Positions 42,712 through 52,300 of a stretch of 64,000 nt of DNA are shown piece after piece (within the stretch, counting starts at the first letter, position 1; the number at the start of each line of letters is the position of its first letter). A program made the position numbers and the translations under genes. The notes below the pieces were generated by a model. It was not told the origin of the DNA. It ran no database searches and saw nothing but the letters and a program-made list of their open reading frames with translations. The DNA is from CAYQNU01 sp964419055 (lineage in GTDB: Bacteria > Bacteroidota > Bacteroidia > Flavobacteriales_D > Parvicellaceae): positions 1 through 64,000 of the forward strand of contig CAYQNU010000016.1 of NCBI GenBank assembly GCA_964419055.1. The letters are read 5' to 3'.

Positions 42712-42932
42712 AGAGAATCATTTATTGAATCTAATTTCATCTGTTCATCTTCAAATTCTTTCAGATCTTCGTCTAGATTAGGTATTTCAATGTCAGCTTT
42801 TTCTTCAGAAGATTTTTTCTGCTCAATAGCAATTTTTTCTGTATCCGTATCATCGTGAAATATAATGAACACAGCACCAATAATGAGTGCTAGAATACCT
42901 AAAATGATGCCTATTTTTTTTAAAATTCTCAT
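42708..42932 (-). CDS. Small single-span membrane protein
   Basis: A 74-aa protein with one N-terminal hydrophobic helix (about residues 7-25, IGIILGILALIIGAVFIIF) and a charged, acidic tail rich in Glu/Asp/Lys. Family unknown. The tail is predicted outside if the basic MRILKK end stays in the cytoplasm. It is convergent with the preceding glycosyltransferase gene, overlapping by 4 bp. Confidence 0.65.
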   Translation of the reverse strand: MRILKKIGIILGILALIIGAVFIIFHDDTDTEKIAIEQKKSSEEKADIEIPNLDEDLKEFEDEQMKLDSINDSL

Positions 42933-42973
42933 AGTTGTTTGTTTTTTGGCTCAGTGAAATAATCGTTCCAAAA

Positions 42974-43300
42974 TTAATGTAATTTTTCATTATTGTGATG
43001 TCGAGTGCTATCACGTTGAGTTTTCTTTTCCAAATTACGTTCCATGGCTTCTTGTAAGTTAACTCCCGTTTGATTAGCCAAACAAATCAATACAAAAAGT
43101 ACATCTGCCATTTCATCCCCAAGGTCTTTATTTTTATCACTCTCTTTTTCAGATTGTTCTCCATATCTTCTGCCAATGATACGAGCCACTTCGCCAACTT
43201 CCTCAGTCAACAAAGCCATATTGGTCAGTTCATTAAAATAACGAACACCGTATTTTTTAATCCATTGATCTACTTGCTCTTGAGCTTCGTTGAGTGTCAT
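42974..43300 (-). CDS. MazG-like nucleotide pyrophosphohydrolase
   Basis: A 108-aa all-alpha NTP pyrophosphatase-type protein. The metal-binding residues are visible: EEVGE (residues 33-37) and GDEMAD (residues 61-66), the EExxE/ExxD pattern of MazG and dUTPase-like all-alpha enzymes. It likely cleaves (d)NTPs as a housekeeping step; exact substrate unknown. It directly follows dtd, whose stop is 1 bp upstream of this start. Confidence 0.87.
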   Translation of the reverse strand: MTLNEAQEQVDQWIKKYGVRYFNELTNMALLTEEVGEVARIIGRRYGEQSEKESDKNKDLGDEMADVLFVLICLANQTGVNLQEAMERNLEKKTQRDSTRHHNNEKLH

Positions 43301-43301
43301 C

Positions 43302-43754
43302 TTATTCTTTGTTTTTTGTATCTAAATGTATCGTTACAGGGCCATCATTTATCAACGCTATTTTCATATCTGCACCAAAGATACCCGTTTCTACTTTTGA
43401 TAAACAAAGTTCTTTACATTTTAGAATGAATTTCTCATACAATTCATTGGCCAATAAGGGTGGCGCTGAACCAATAAAATTCGGCCGATTACCTTTTTTT
43501 GTGCTGGCAAACAGCGTAAATTGAGAAACGATGAGCAATTCTCCATTGATGTCATTCAATGCTTTATTCATTTTCCCTTCTTCATCACCAAATATGCGCA
43601 TATTAATGATTTTATTGGCTAACCAATCAATGTCTTCTTGGGTATCATCGGGTGCTACTCCTAACAAAACCATTAATCCAGACTGGATAGTTCCTACTTT
43701 TATTTTTTCTACCGATACATTGGCTTCAGTGACGCGTTGAATTAGGGCTTTCAT
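43302..43754 (-). CDS. dtd: D-aminoacyl-tRNA deacylase
   Basis: Hydrolyses D-amino acids wrongly attached to tRNA. The 150-aa protein shows the N-terminal MKALIQRVTEANVSVE, the SQFTL motif (residues 77-81), RPNFIGSAPP and the NDGPVT cross-subunit motif (residues 136-141), all diagnostic. Co-transcribed with the MazG-like gene. Confidence 0.96.
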   Translation of the reverse strand: MKALIQRVTEANVSVEKIKVGTIQSGLMVLLGVAPDDTQEDIDWLANKIINMRIFGDEEGKMNKALNDINGELLIVSQFTLFASTKKGNRPNFIGSAPPLLANELYEKFILKCKELCLSKVETGIFGADMKIALINDGPVTIHLDTKNKE

Positions 43755-43764
43755 TAGTATTGCT

Positions 43765-44412
43765 TTAAAATTTACCTTTAACAGTTGGAAATTTTCTTTT
43801 TGAATATCTATCCTTTCGATTTCTCTTAAATTGGACTAATGGAAGTTCTATTTCTGATTCTGTAACTAATATATCCTTGATAATTATCTCGTCATAATAC
43901 GTATATTCAATTTTTATAGATTTATTTAATTGATGAACAGGTATTGCTAAAGAATAATTTTTTTGATGGATAGGGAAATATTCTGGAAAGTTTAACATAA
44001 TTAAAATTCCGTTGGCTAATTTAACTTTTATGATAACCTGATTTAATGGCCTTCCTTTTTTATCTGTAATTTTTCCATTTACATTTATAAAACTCGAATC
44101 AACTTTTAATGAGCTTTCTCTAATTTCATTTATCGAAGTTATGAATTCTTGAGAATAAGTTGAATTATTCAATATCATCGAACTCCCCATCACAATAAAT
44201 AATGCCAACGCAAATCGATAACTTTTATTGATTTCTGCTGATTTTTCGTCTTCCACTTCATCATAGGAAACTACACAACTTCCCTTTGGAGGTATAGTTG
44301 AATTTTCCGTTCTGAGGTCAATTAAAGTATGCCCACAATCGTTGCAATAAAATCCATTTTTGGTAGATTTCATCTCTTCGAGTGGCTTTGGGCAAGGGTA
44401 AGGGATGTTCAT
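43765..44412 (-). CDS. Membrane protein with zinc-ribbon-like N terminus
   Basis: A 215-aa protein. Residues 1-30 hold Cys7, Cys23 and Cys26 (YPCPKPLEEM ... YCNDCGHTL), a small zinc-ribbon-like element; a hydrophobic helix follows (about residues 68-83, FALALFIVMGSSMIL). The C-terminal half (VNGKITDKKGRPLNQVIIKVKLANG ...) looks like a carboxypeptidase-regulatory beta-sandwich. Function unknown; this architecture recurs in Bacteroidota proteins of undefined role. Confidence 0.65.
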   Translation of the reverse strand: MNIPYPCPKPLEEMKSTKNGFYCNDCGHTLIDLRTENSTIPPKGSCVVSYDEVEDEKSAEINKSYRFALALFIVMGSSMILNNSTYSQEFITSINEIRESSLKVDSSFINVNGKITDKKGRPLNQVIIKVKLANGILIMLNFPEYFPIHQKNYSLAIPVHQLNKSIKIEYTYYDEIIIKDILVTESEIELPLVQFKRNRKDRYSKRKFPTVKGKF

Positions 44413-44426
44413 TTTGTTAAATGTTG

Positions 44427-44434
44427 TATCTTTG
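44427..44434 (+). promoter_or_regulatory. -7 promoter element of the HEAT-like gene
   Basis: TATCTTTG fits TAnnTTTG, 19 bp before the ATG at 44454. Confidence 0.5.
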
Positions 44435-44453
44435 TGGCTCTAATTTAGAAAAA

Positions 44454-45005
44454 ATGTCGGAAACCACTGAAAAAGGAAACAAAAATTTACAAGAAAGTTT
44501 GTTGTCAGATCTTCAATCTTCAAATGAAACGAAGATTATCAATGCATTAGATAAAATAAAGGAAAAAGGAAATGTGGCTATGATTACGCCTATGATGGAC
44601 GTATTTGAAGACACCGAAAACGTGTTAATCAAAGAAATGATTCGAACTATTTTCTCCGAATTAAAGGTCTCCACAGCATTAGTACCACTAGTAGAAGGGC
44701 TGCAACGCAACAACGATGAGCTTAATGAAGTGATTTTGTTTTCATTATGGCATGCCAATTTCAATCCTATTTTATTTATTGAAGAAATTGTATCTGTTTG
44801 TTGTGAAGGTAGTTATATGACAGCTTTAGAAGGCTTGACCTTAATTGAAAACCTAGAAGGACCTTTTAATGAAGAAGTATTATTAGCTGCAAAGAATGTG
44901 CTTACTGAGTATTTTCAAGAAGTAGATAAAGTAGAAGGAAAAGAAGATTTGATGCAATCTATGCAAGAACAAATCGATGGATTTTTTAATTTTTTAGTGG
45001 CATAA
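44454..45005 (+). CDS. HEAT-repeat-like cytoplasmic protein
   Basis: A 183-aa acidic, helical protein without signal peptide. Pairs of helices (ETKIINALDKIKEKGNVAMITPMMDVFEDT, TALVPLVEGLQRNNDELNEVILFSLWHANFNP) suggest HEAT/Armadillo-like repeats, a protein-binding scaffold. The start is set at the ATG at 44454 because a -7 element lies at 44427-44434, inside the longer frame that opens at 44421. Specific function unknown. Confidence 0.75.
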   Translation: MSETTEKGNKNLQESLLSDLQSSNETKIINALDKIKEKGNVAMITPMMDVFEDTENVLIKEMIRTIFSELKVSTALVPLVEGLQRNNDELNEVILFSLWHANFNPILFIEEIVSVCCEGSYMTALEGLTLIENLEGPFNEEVLLAAKNVLTEYFQEVDKVEGKEDLMQSMQEQIDGFFNFLVA

Positions 45006-45028
45006 TACCGATTAGGAATTAAATTCTG

Positions 45029-45036
45029 TAAATTTG
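45029..45036 (+). promoter_or_regulatory. -7 element directly before the small membrane protein
   Basis: TAAATTTG matches TAnnTTTG and ends 4 bp before the ATG at 45041, implying a leaderless or near-leaderless message. Confidence 0.5.
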
Positions 45037-45040
45037 CACT

Positions 45041-45247
45041 ATGAAATTAGCATTATTAGCCATAGCATTATTAGGATTAGGAGTGTTGGGAATTGCCATA
45101 AAAATTTGGGCAAAAAAAGACGGTAAATTTTCAGGAACGTGTGCCAGCAATAATCCTTATCTCAACAAAGAAGGGGAGTCTTGCGCTATGTGTGGAGCTC
45201 GCCCCGATGAAAAATGTAAAAGCGATGTTCAAGAAGCGGTTGTATAA
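45041..45247 (+). CDS. Small membrane protein with Cys motif
   Basis: A 68-aa protein: one N-terminal hydrophobic helix (residues 3-24) and a short soluble tail with four cysteines (Cys34, Cys48, Cys51, Cys59, including CAMC), plausibly a small metal or redox site. I recall similar short proteins as conserved in Bacteroidota but know no function. It starts 35 bp after the HEAT-like gene. Confidence 0.7.
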   Translation: MKLALLAIALLGLGVLGIAIKIWAKKDGKFSGTCASNNPYLNKEGESCAMCGARPDEKCKSDVQEAVV

Positions 45248-45351
45248 TTCCTCAAATTAGTACTTTTTGATTCATCCATGTTCTATTGTGAATTTTCTTT
45301 AAACAAAGTTTTACTTGAAAAGAACCAACTTCAGTAAGGCGCTCTATTTTA

Positions 45352-46713
45352 CTAACTCCTGTATTTTTTAATCGAATTATAAAATTCGTTTTGAATAAGC
45401 TCGCGATCTATTTTTTGATTTACAATTTCACCATTAATTATGGTGCATTTGATTGACTGAGAGTCGCAGGTATAAAGAATCGAAGACGCTAAATGATTTA
45501 AATTTACATCATTTAATAAGGCATTTTTAGCATCAAAAACACAGGCGTCAAACGACTGACCTACCGCAAAAAATTCTGTTTGATAATTGTTCATTGCTTT
45601 GCGGCCAGCAGAAGTAATTTTAGAAAAGGCAAACATTCCGCTATCCTCCACGCCATCGCCAATAAACGTATTTCTTTTGTGGGTTATCAAACGTTGACCA
45701 TAGTCCAAAATACGCATTTCTTCCAATGGATTTAACCCAATGTGACTATCTGTCCCAATACTCCAATTTCCACCAAAAGATTGAAAAGTTCTCAACGGGA
45801 AAATACCATCACCTAAATTACCTTCTGTAGATGGACATAAAACAACATTAGTTTTAGACCCTGCTAATCTAACAGCTTCAGTAAAATTTATATGTGTTGC
45901 ATGTACAAAATTAAAACGTTCAGAAAGCTCCACTTTATCCAACATCCATTCTACAGGTCGTTTATGCAGATATTCCACACAATCTTCTATTTCTTTGAGT
46001 TGTTCGGAGATATGGATATGAATAGGAATATCTTTAGGGCCTTGATTGATAACATCTAAAACAGACTTTGGATCAACACCTCGTAATGAATGTATACCCA
46101 ATGCTAAATTGGCATGTTGGTAATTCATACAACTTTTTGAAGAGGCTTCCAATAAATGTAAATATTCATCAACGTTTGGAGAAATAAACCTTTTTTGACG
46201 TTCATTGGGTGCTTTACCAAATCCGCCTTTTTGATAAAATATTGGAACTAAGGTTATTTTTATACCAACTGATTTTGCAGCTGCTATTAATGTTTCGCCC
46301 ATCAACGATTTATTTTCATAATGTTCGCCATTTTTATCATGGTGAACATAATGAAATTCAGCTACTTGGGTATATCCATGACGGATCATTTCGGTATACA
46401 ACATTTTAGCTATTGAAAACAATTCTTCTGGAGAAATATTCAAAGCTAATTCATACATGGCTTCCCTCCACGACCAAAAATCATCGGCTTTTTGAAGTGA
46501 AGAATGGTATTCGGTCATACCAGCCATAGCATATTGAAAAGCATGTGAATGAGCATTTTGAAAACCAGGCACCGCCCAACCATCTATTTGTTCAACTTGA
46601 TCTATACCACTTTCTACTATAGAATGTATGGTTCCATCATCGTTGATACAAATAATTGGATTCAGTATCCATCGGTTTTTTTGAAGTAGACCTTTAAATT
46701 GATATGCTTTCAC
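45352..46713 (-). CDS. hutF: Formimidoylglutamate deiminase HutF
   Basis: Amidohydrolase that converts N-formimino-L-glutamate to N-formylglutamate in histidine breakdown. The metal-site motif NAHSHAFQYAMAGMTEYHS, IHIHISEQ, FVHATHINF and IGTDSHIGLNPLEEMR fit the family. I choose the GTG at 46713 (VKAYQFKGLLQ, 453 aa, the family's usual length). An ATG at 46782 would add 23 residues, but a -7-like box (TAATTTCG, 46720-46727) sits inside that extension. No other hut gene is nearby. Confidence 0.88.
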   Translation of the reverse strand: MKAYQFKGLLQKNRWILNPIICINDDGTIHSIVESGIDQVEQIDGWAVPGFQNAHSHAFQYAMAGMTEYHSSLQKADDFWSWREAMYELALNISPEELFSIAKMLYTEMIRHGYTQVAEFHYVHHDKNGEHYENKSLMGETLIAAAKSVGIKITLVPIFYQKGGFGKAPNERQKRFISPNVDEYLHLLEASSKSCMNYQHANLALGIHSLRGVDPKSVLDVINQGPKDIPIHIHISEQLKEIEDCVEYLHKRPVEWMLDKVELSERFNFVHATHINFTEAVRLAGSKTNVVLCPSTEGNLGDGIFPLRTFQSFGGNWSIGTDSHIGLNPLEEMRILDYGQRLITHKRNTFIGDGVEDSGMFAFSKITSAGRKAMNNYQTEFFAVGQSFDACVFDAKNALLNDVNLNHLASSILYTCDSQSIKCTIINGEIVNQKIDRELIQNEFYNSIKKYRS

Positions 46714-46719
46714 GGTGGG

Positions 46720-46727
46720 CGAAATTA
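46720..46727 (-). promoter_or_regulatory. -7-like element at the hutF start
   Basis: TAATTTCG on the minus strand (one mismatch to TAnnTTTG) ends 6 nt before the GTG at 46713, so a transcript would begin at or beside that start codon. Confidence 0.4.
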
Positions 46728-46904
46728 CAAAATAAATTTTTGATTCTAAATCAAAGCGAATAATAATGTTGTTTGGCTTCAAAAAATCAATATATTTGCC
46801 AATAGTACCATCGCTTCAATGATTTGAAATGTCTGATTTATGAAATAGGTCATTTAGAGAAATCCAAAAAAAACACGGATGACTGTAAATGGCGATTCCA
46901 TAAC

Positions 46905-46929
46905 TTGTCCTCGATTTATCGGGATGACA
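46905..46929. repeat. Imperfect hairpin of dispersed-repeat type
   Basis: TGTC-CTCGAT and ATCGGG-ATGACA form an imperfect inverted repeat in the gap upstream of the ydeP-like gene. The phrase resembles short CCCGATAAATCGGG-type units scattered in Bacteroidota genomes; no second copy is seen here. Confidence 0.4.
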
Positions 46930-46951
46930 ATTAAAAATCAATAATAAACAT

Positions 46952-49243
46952 ATGAAAAGAAAAGTTACCATAGTACCTGTTGATGATTTTAATCCAAAGT
47001 TTAAATTAACAGAACCTAAGCACAAAGCTGTTGGTGTGCCAGCCATAACTTCTGCCATGTATCATTTGTCAGAAGAGATTGGCTTAAGGAAGGGACTTTC
47101 ATTAATTGCCAAAATGAATCAAAAAGGAGGTTTTGATTGTTCGGGTTGTGCTTGGCCTGATCCTGATGGTCATCGTTCTTCCTTAGGTGAATATTGCGAA
47201 AATGGAGCAAAAGCTTTGGCAGAAGAAGCTACTTCAAAACGAGTAGATGCTGAGTTTTTTGCAAATCATTCTGTGGAGGAAATGAGTGCTTGGAGTGATT
47301 TTAAAATTGGAAAATCAGGAAGACTTACAACACCCATGTTTTTAGCAGAAGGGTCATCCTTTTATCAACCCATTTCTTGGGAAAGTGCCTTCGATAAAAT
47401 AGCAAATAAGTTAAATTCAATCAAAAATCCGGATGAAGCCGTTTTTTATACTTCAGGAAGAACAAGTAATGAAGCAGCTTTTTTATACCAACTTTTTGTT
47501 AGAGCCTACGGTACCAATAATTTGCCCGATTGCAGTAATATGTGCCACGAATCAAGTGGTAGTGGATTAACAGAAACAGTGGGAATTGGAAAAGGAAGTG
47601 TAACGCTTGAGGATCTACACAAAGCAGAAGTGATTTTAGTAATGGGGCAAAATCCAGGAACGAATCATCCAAGAATGTTAGCTGCTTTAGAAAAGTGTAA
47701 GAATAATGGAGGGAAAATAGTTAGTGTAAATCCTTTGCCAGAAGCGGGTAATAATATTTTTGTTGATCCACAAAGTCCTATTTCTGTAATGAAAGGAGGA
47801 ACCCAACTGACTGATTTATTTCTTCAAGTACGAATAAATGGGGATGTTGCTTTACTAAAATCAACTATGTGTTTACTGCTGCAAATGGAAGAACAGAACC
47901 CGGGTAAAGTATTTAATCATGAGTTTATTAAAGAATATTGCTTGGGTTATGAAGACCTTATCCATCATTTAAAAAATCAAAAAATTGATGAGTTAATAAA
48001 AAGTTCGGGGGTTACAAGAGTTGAGGTAGAACAGTTGGCATCATTGATTGCTAGCAAATCCAAAATTATTATTTGTTGGGCAATGGGAATAACTCAACAA
48101 GAGAATGGAGTTGAAAATGTTCGAGAAATAGTTAATTTATTATTGTTAAAAGGCAGTGTAGGAATTGAAGGAGGAGGTACATGCCCAGTGAGAGGTCACA
48201 GTAATGTGCAAGGGGATAGAACGATGGGTATTTATGAAAAACCTTCTGAAAGTTTCTTAGCAAAATTAGATGCCGCATTTAATTTTAAATCTCCTAGAAA
48301 ACACGGCTATGATGTGGTTGAATCAATTGAGGCAATGCGAGATGGCAAGGTTTCTTTTTTTATGGCAATGGGAGGGAATTTTATTTCGGCCACACCCGAT
48401 ACTGAATTGACAGGTAAAGCACTTCAAAATTGTGACTTAACCGTTCAAATCTCAACTAAACTGAATCGTTCGCATTTAGTAACGGGTAAAGAAGCCCTAA
48501 TTTTACCTTGTATATCACGTTCAGAATTGGATGTTGTAAATGGGATTCCACAATTTATAACAGTTGAAAACTCAATGGGAATAGTCCACAGCAGCAAAGG
48601 CACTTTTGAGCCTGCTTCAAATGACTTATTGAGTGAACCCGTTATTGTAACTAGAATTGGAGCATTAGTAAATACTACTCAACACATTAATTGGAAGGAA
48701 TTAGGAAATCATTATAATGCAATTAGAGATAAAATTGAACAAGTCATACCCGGTTTTGAAAACTTTAACGAACGAGTTAAAAACACTGCAGGATTCTATT
48801 TACCGAATGGAAGTAGAGAACGAAAATTTAAAACTTCCACAGGAAAAGCCAACTTTACCATAAATCCTGCACCTATTAATACTATTCCAGAAGGACACTT
48901 TATATTAATGACCATACGAACACACGATCAATACAATACCACTATTTATGGAATGGACGATCGCTATAGAGGTATTTCAAATGAGAGAAGGATAGTGATG
49001 ATGAATAAAAAAGACATGCAAAAACTTCAATTTTCAACCTATGATGTCGTAGATATTATTGGTCATTGGAAAGATAAAAAAAGAACAGCTTATAAGTTTA
49101 AAGTGATACCTTATGACATTCCTGAAGGATGCGTAGCAACTTATTTTCCTGAAGCAAATGTATTAGTGCCAATTGAAAGTGTGGCAAGAATAAGTAATAC
49201 CCCCGTTTCAAAATTTGTTGAAGTCAGTTTTGTGAAATGTTAG
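46952..49243 (+). CDS. FdhF/YdeP-family molybdopterin oxidoreductase
   Basis: A 763-aa protein related to formate dehydrogenase alpha subunits, of the YdeP branch (acid resistance in E. coli; reaction unproven). An N-terminal FDCSGCAWPDPDG motif replaces the Fe4S4 cluster region of classic FDH. The cofactor domain shows FYTSGRTSNEAAFLYQLFVRAYGTNNLPDCSNMCHESSG, VMGQNPGTNHPRM, GGTCPVRGHSNVQGDRTMGI and a C-terminal dinucleotide-binding domain (MTIRTHDQYNTTIYGMDDRYRGI). Likely cytoplasmic (no Tat signal). No fdhD or mob gene is in view. Confidence 0.9.
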   Translation: MKRKVTIVPVDDFNPKFKLTEPKHKAVGVPAITSAMYHLSEEIGLRKGLSLIAKMNQKGGFDCSGCAWPDPDGHRSSLGEYCENGAKALAEEATSKRVDAEFFANHSVEEMSAWSDFKIGKSGRLTTPMFLAEGSSFYQPISWESAFDKIANKLNSIKNPDEAVFYTSGRTSNEAAFLYQLFVRAYGTNNLPDCSNMCHESSGSGLTETVGIGKGSVTLEDLHKAEVILVMGQNPGTNHPRMLAALEKCKNNGGKIVSVNPLPEAGNNIFVDPQSPISVMKGGTQLTDLFLQVRINGDVALLKSTMCLLLQMEEQNPGKVFNHEFIKEYCLGYEDLIHHLKNQKIDELIKSSGVTRVEVEQLASLIASKSKIIICWAMGITQQENGVENVREIVNLLLLKGSVGIEGGGTCPVRGHSNVQGDRTMGIYEKPSESFLAKLDAAFNFKSPRKHGYDVVESIEAMRDGKVSFFMAMGGNFISATPDTELTGKALQNCDLTVQISTKLNRSHLVTGKEALILPCISRSELDVVNGIPQFITVENSMGIVHSSKGTFEPASNDLLSEPVIVTRIGALVNTTQHINWKELGNHYNAIRDKIEQVIPGFENFNERVKNTAGFYLPNGSRERKFKTSTGKANFTINPAPINTIPEGHFILMTIRTHDQYNTTIYGMDDRYRGISNERRIVMMNKKDMQKLQFSTYDVVDIIGHWKDKKRTAYKFKVIPYDIPEGCVATYFPEANVLVPIESVARISNTPVSKFVEVSFVKC

Positions 49244-49298
49244 TTTTACTAAATTTTCAACTTTAACATATTCCATTTAATTTAATGTAAACATAAAA

Positions 49299-49330
49299 AA
49301 AGCTCAGACATTTCTGCCTGAGCTTTCTTT
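49299..49330. terminator. Bidirectional terminator between ydeP-like gene and giant surface protein
   Basis: AAAGCTCAG (49299-49307) and CTGAGCTTT (49318-49326) form a 9-bp stem with A and T runs on either side, between two convergent genes. It fits both. Confidence 0.8.
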
Positions 49331-49355
49331 TAAAACTTATTTCGATTCAATAGGA

Positions 49356-52300
49356 TTATTGAATGATTAATTTTTGAGTTGAGATATCTGAACCGTTATT
49401 CAATTTCACGAAGTACACACCTCTAGCTAAATCAGAAACATTAATTTGTTTGATGAAGTCTTGAGCTATAGTTACGTTCATTTCATTGTAAACAACTTTA
49501 CCATGAATATCTACTATACTAATGGTAATGTTAGAGAAGTTAGCATTATTGATTGATAATGTAAATTCTCCATTTGTTGGGTTAGGATAAACACTAACTG
49601 CAATAGTAGAGTTCTCTTCAATACCACTACAATCACCAACAGTGATGTTTTCAACGTCAGAGCCAACACAACCATTGATATCAGTTACTGTGTAAGTAAT
49701 TGGATGAACTCCAACACCAGCAGCACTTGGGTTAAATGTTGTACCTGTAACATTTGCACCACTGAAAACACCTGCTAAAGGTGAAACATTGGTTAAACTG
49801 TAATTCGTAACAACATCACAAACAGCTTCAGTATAAGGAGCTATATCAACCACAGGTAATTGATTTACAGTAATTGTAATAGTCCCTGTATTTACACAAC
49901 CGTTAGCATCTGTTCCTGTAACTGTATAAGTATTTGTAGCAGTAGGAGTGAAAGCAACACCTTCAGAAATTCCTCCAGTGTATGTATATGTACTAGCTCC
50001 AACACCTGTTACAATAACTGAAGAACCAATACAAATGGCATTGTTTGCATCGTTAGAATTTGCAGAAACGGTTGGTAAAGTATTAACCGTAATAGTTATT
50101 GTTGCAGTATTTGTACAACCAAAAGCATCAGTTCCTGTTACAGTGTAAGTGTTAGTTGAAGAAGTTGTAAATGCAACACCATCAACCACTGAATTATCCC
50201 ATAAGTAAGAAACGGCACCACCACCAGTTAATGTAACATCACCTGAACCACAAATAGCATCATTAGTTACATCAGAAGCAGCAGTTACTGTTGGAATACT
50301 AACAGTGATAGTGATATCATCAGTATTTGTACAACCATTAGCATCTGTACCAGTTACAGTATATGTTTCAGTAGAAGTTGCAGCAAAAGCAACACCATCA
50401 TTCACACTTCCTGTGTATGTATAGGTTGCAGCACCAGAACCAGTTAAAGTAACTAATGTGTTTTCACAAACAGTATTGTCTGTATCATCAGAAGTTACAG
50501 AAACAGTAGGTAACGCATTTACAGTAATTGTAATATCACTAGTATTTGTACAACCATTAGCATCAGTTCCTGTTATAGTATATGTTTCAGTTGAAGTTGC
50601 AGCAAAAGCAACACCATCACTAACACTTCCTGTGTATGTATAGGTTGCAGCACCAGCACCTGTTAATGTAACCATTGTGTTTTCACAAACAGTATTGTCT
50701 GTATCATCAGAAGTAACAGAAACAGTTGGAATTGCATTAACTGTAATTGTAATTGAAGCAGTATTTTCACAACCAATAGCATCAACACCCGTTACAGTAT
50801 ATGTGTTTGTTGAAGAAGTTGTAAAAGCAACCCCATCAACAACTGAATTATCCCAAGTGTAAGTTACAGCATTTCCAGCGGCCGTTAACGTAACATCACC
50901 ACTTCCACATAATGTATTATTCGTTACATCAGAAGTAGCTGTTACAGTTGGAGCGGCATTTACAGTAATAGTAATATCACTAGTGTTTGAACAACCATTA
51001 GCATCTACACCTGTAACAGTGTATGTTTCAGTAGAAGTAGCAGGGAAAGCTACACCTTCATTTACTCCGCCAGTATAAGAATAAGTAGCAGCACCAGCAC
51101 CTGTTAAAGTTACCATTGTGTTTTCACAAACGGTATTATCTGTATCATCAGAAGTTACAGAAACAGTAGGTAAAGCATTTAATGTAATAGTAATTGTTGC
51201 TGTATTCTCACAACCAATAGCATCAGTTCCAGTAACAGTATAAGTGGTAGTTGCAGTTGGAATAAAAGAAGCACCATCAACCACTAAATTATCCCAAGTA
51301 TACGTTACAGCTCCACCACCAGTTAAAGTAACATCATCACCATCACAAACAGCATTTGCAGTTGCATCAGATGAAGCAGTTACTATAGGGTCGTTTACAG
51401 TAATCGTAATTGTTGCTGTATTCTCACATCCAATCGCATCAACTCCAGTTGCAGTATATGTTGCAGTAACAGTAGGAGTAAAAGCTACACCATCCACAAC
51501 TGAATTATCCCATGTATAAGAAACAGCAGTTCCGCCAGCAGTTAATGTTACATCATCACCTAAACAAATAATATCATTAGTAGCATTTGAAGTTGCTGTT
51601 ACAACAGGAGCAGGATTTACAGTAATTGTTATATCACTAGTGTTTACACATCCATTAGCATCTGTACCAGTAACAGTATAAGTTTCAGTTGAAGTTGCTG
51701 CAAACGCAACACCATCATTAATGCTTCCTGTGTATGTATAAGTAGCAGCACCAGCACCAGTTAAAGTAACCATTGTGTTTTCACAAACGGTATTATCTGT
51801 ATCATCAGAAATTACAGAAACAGTTGGTAATGCATTTACAGTTGTTGTAACTAAGGCTCTTGTAGCTGAGTTACATCCTGAATTTTCACCTTGAGCATAA
51901 AAATTAAAAACACCAGGAGCGGAAGCATCTGCTAAAACAGAAGTTCCAATAGTTTCTAATGTAGCACCTGTTCCTAATTGTGTTCCACCAGTTGCAGCGT
52001 CCCACCACGTAATAACTACTGGAGCAGGGTATTCATAATTAATTGTTAAAGTAGCAACACTTGCACCTAAAGGGAAAGTTGCATCATCACCAGCAGATAC
52101 ATCATTACTAGATTCCCAATATAATAAATCAACTGTTCCACCAGCAGTATTTATCGCTGCATTAGGAATCGTACGAGTATAATTAAAAGTACCACCAGCA
52201 TTTGCAGTACCTGTTCCGGCTGCAGCATTATTTACAATTGCTCCAGCAAATCCTAGTCTTACTTCAGATTGCCAAGACCCGCCATTTGCAGTTATTCCAT

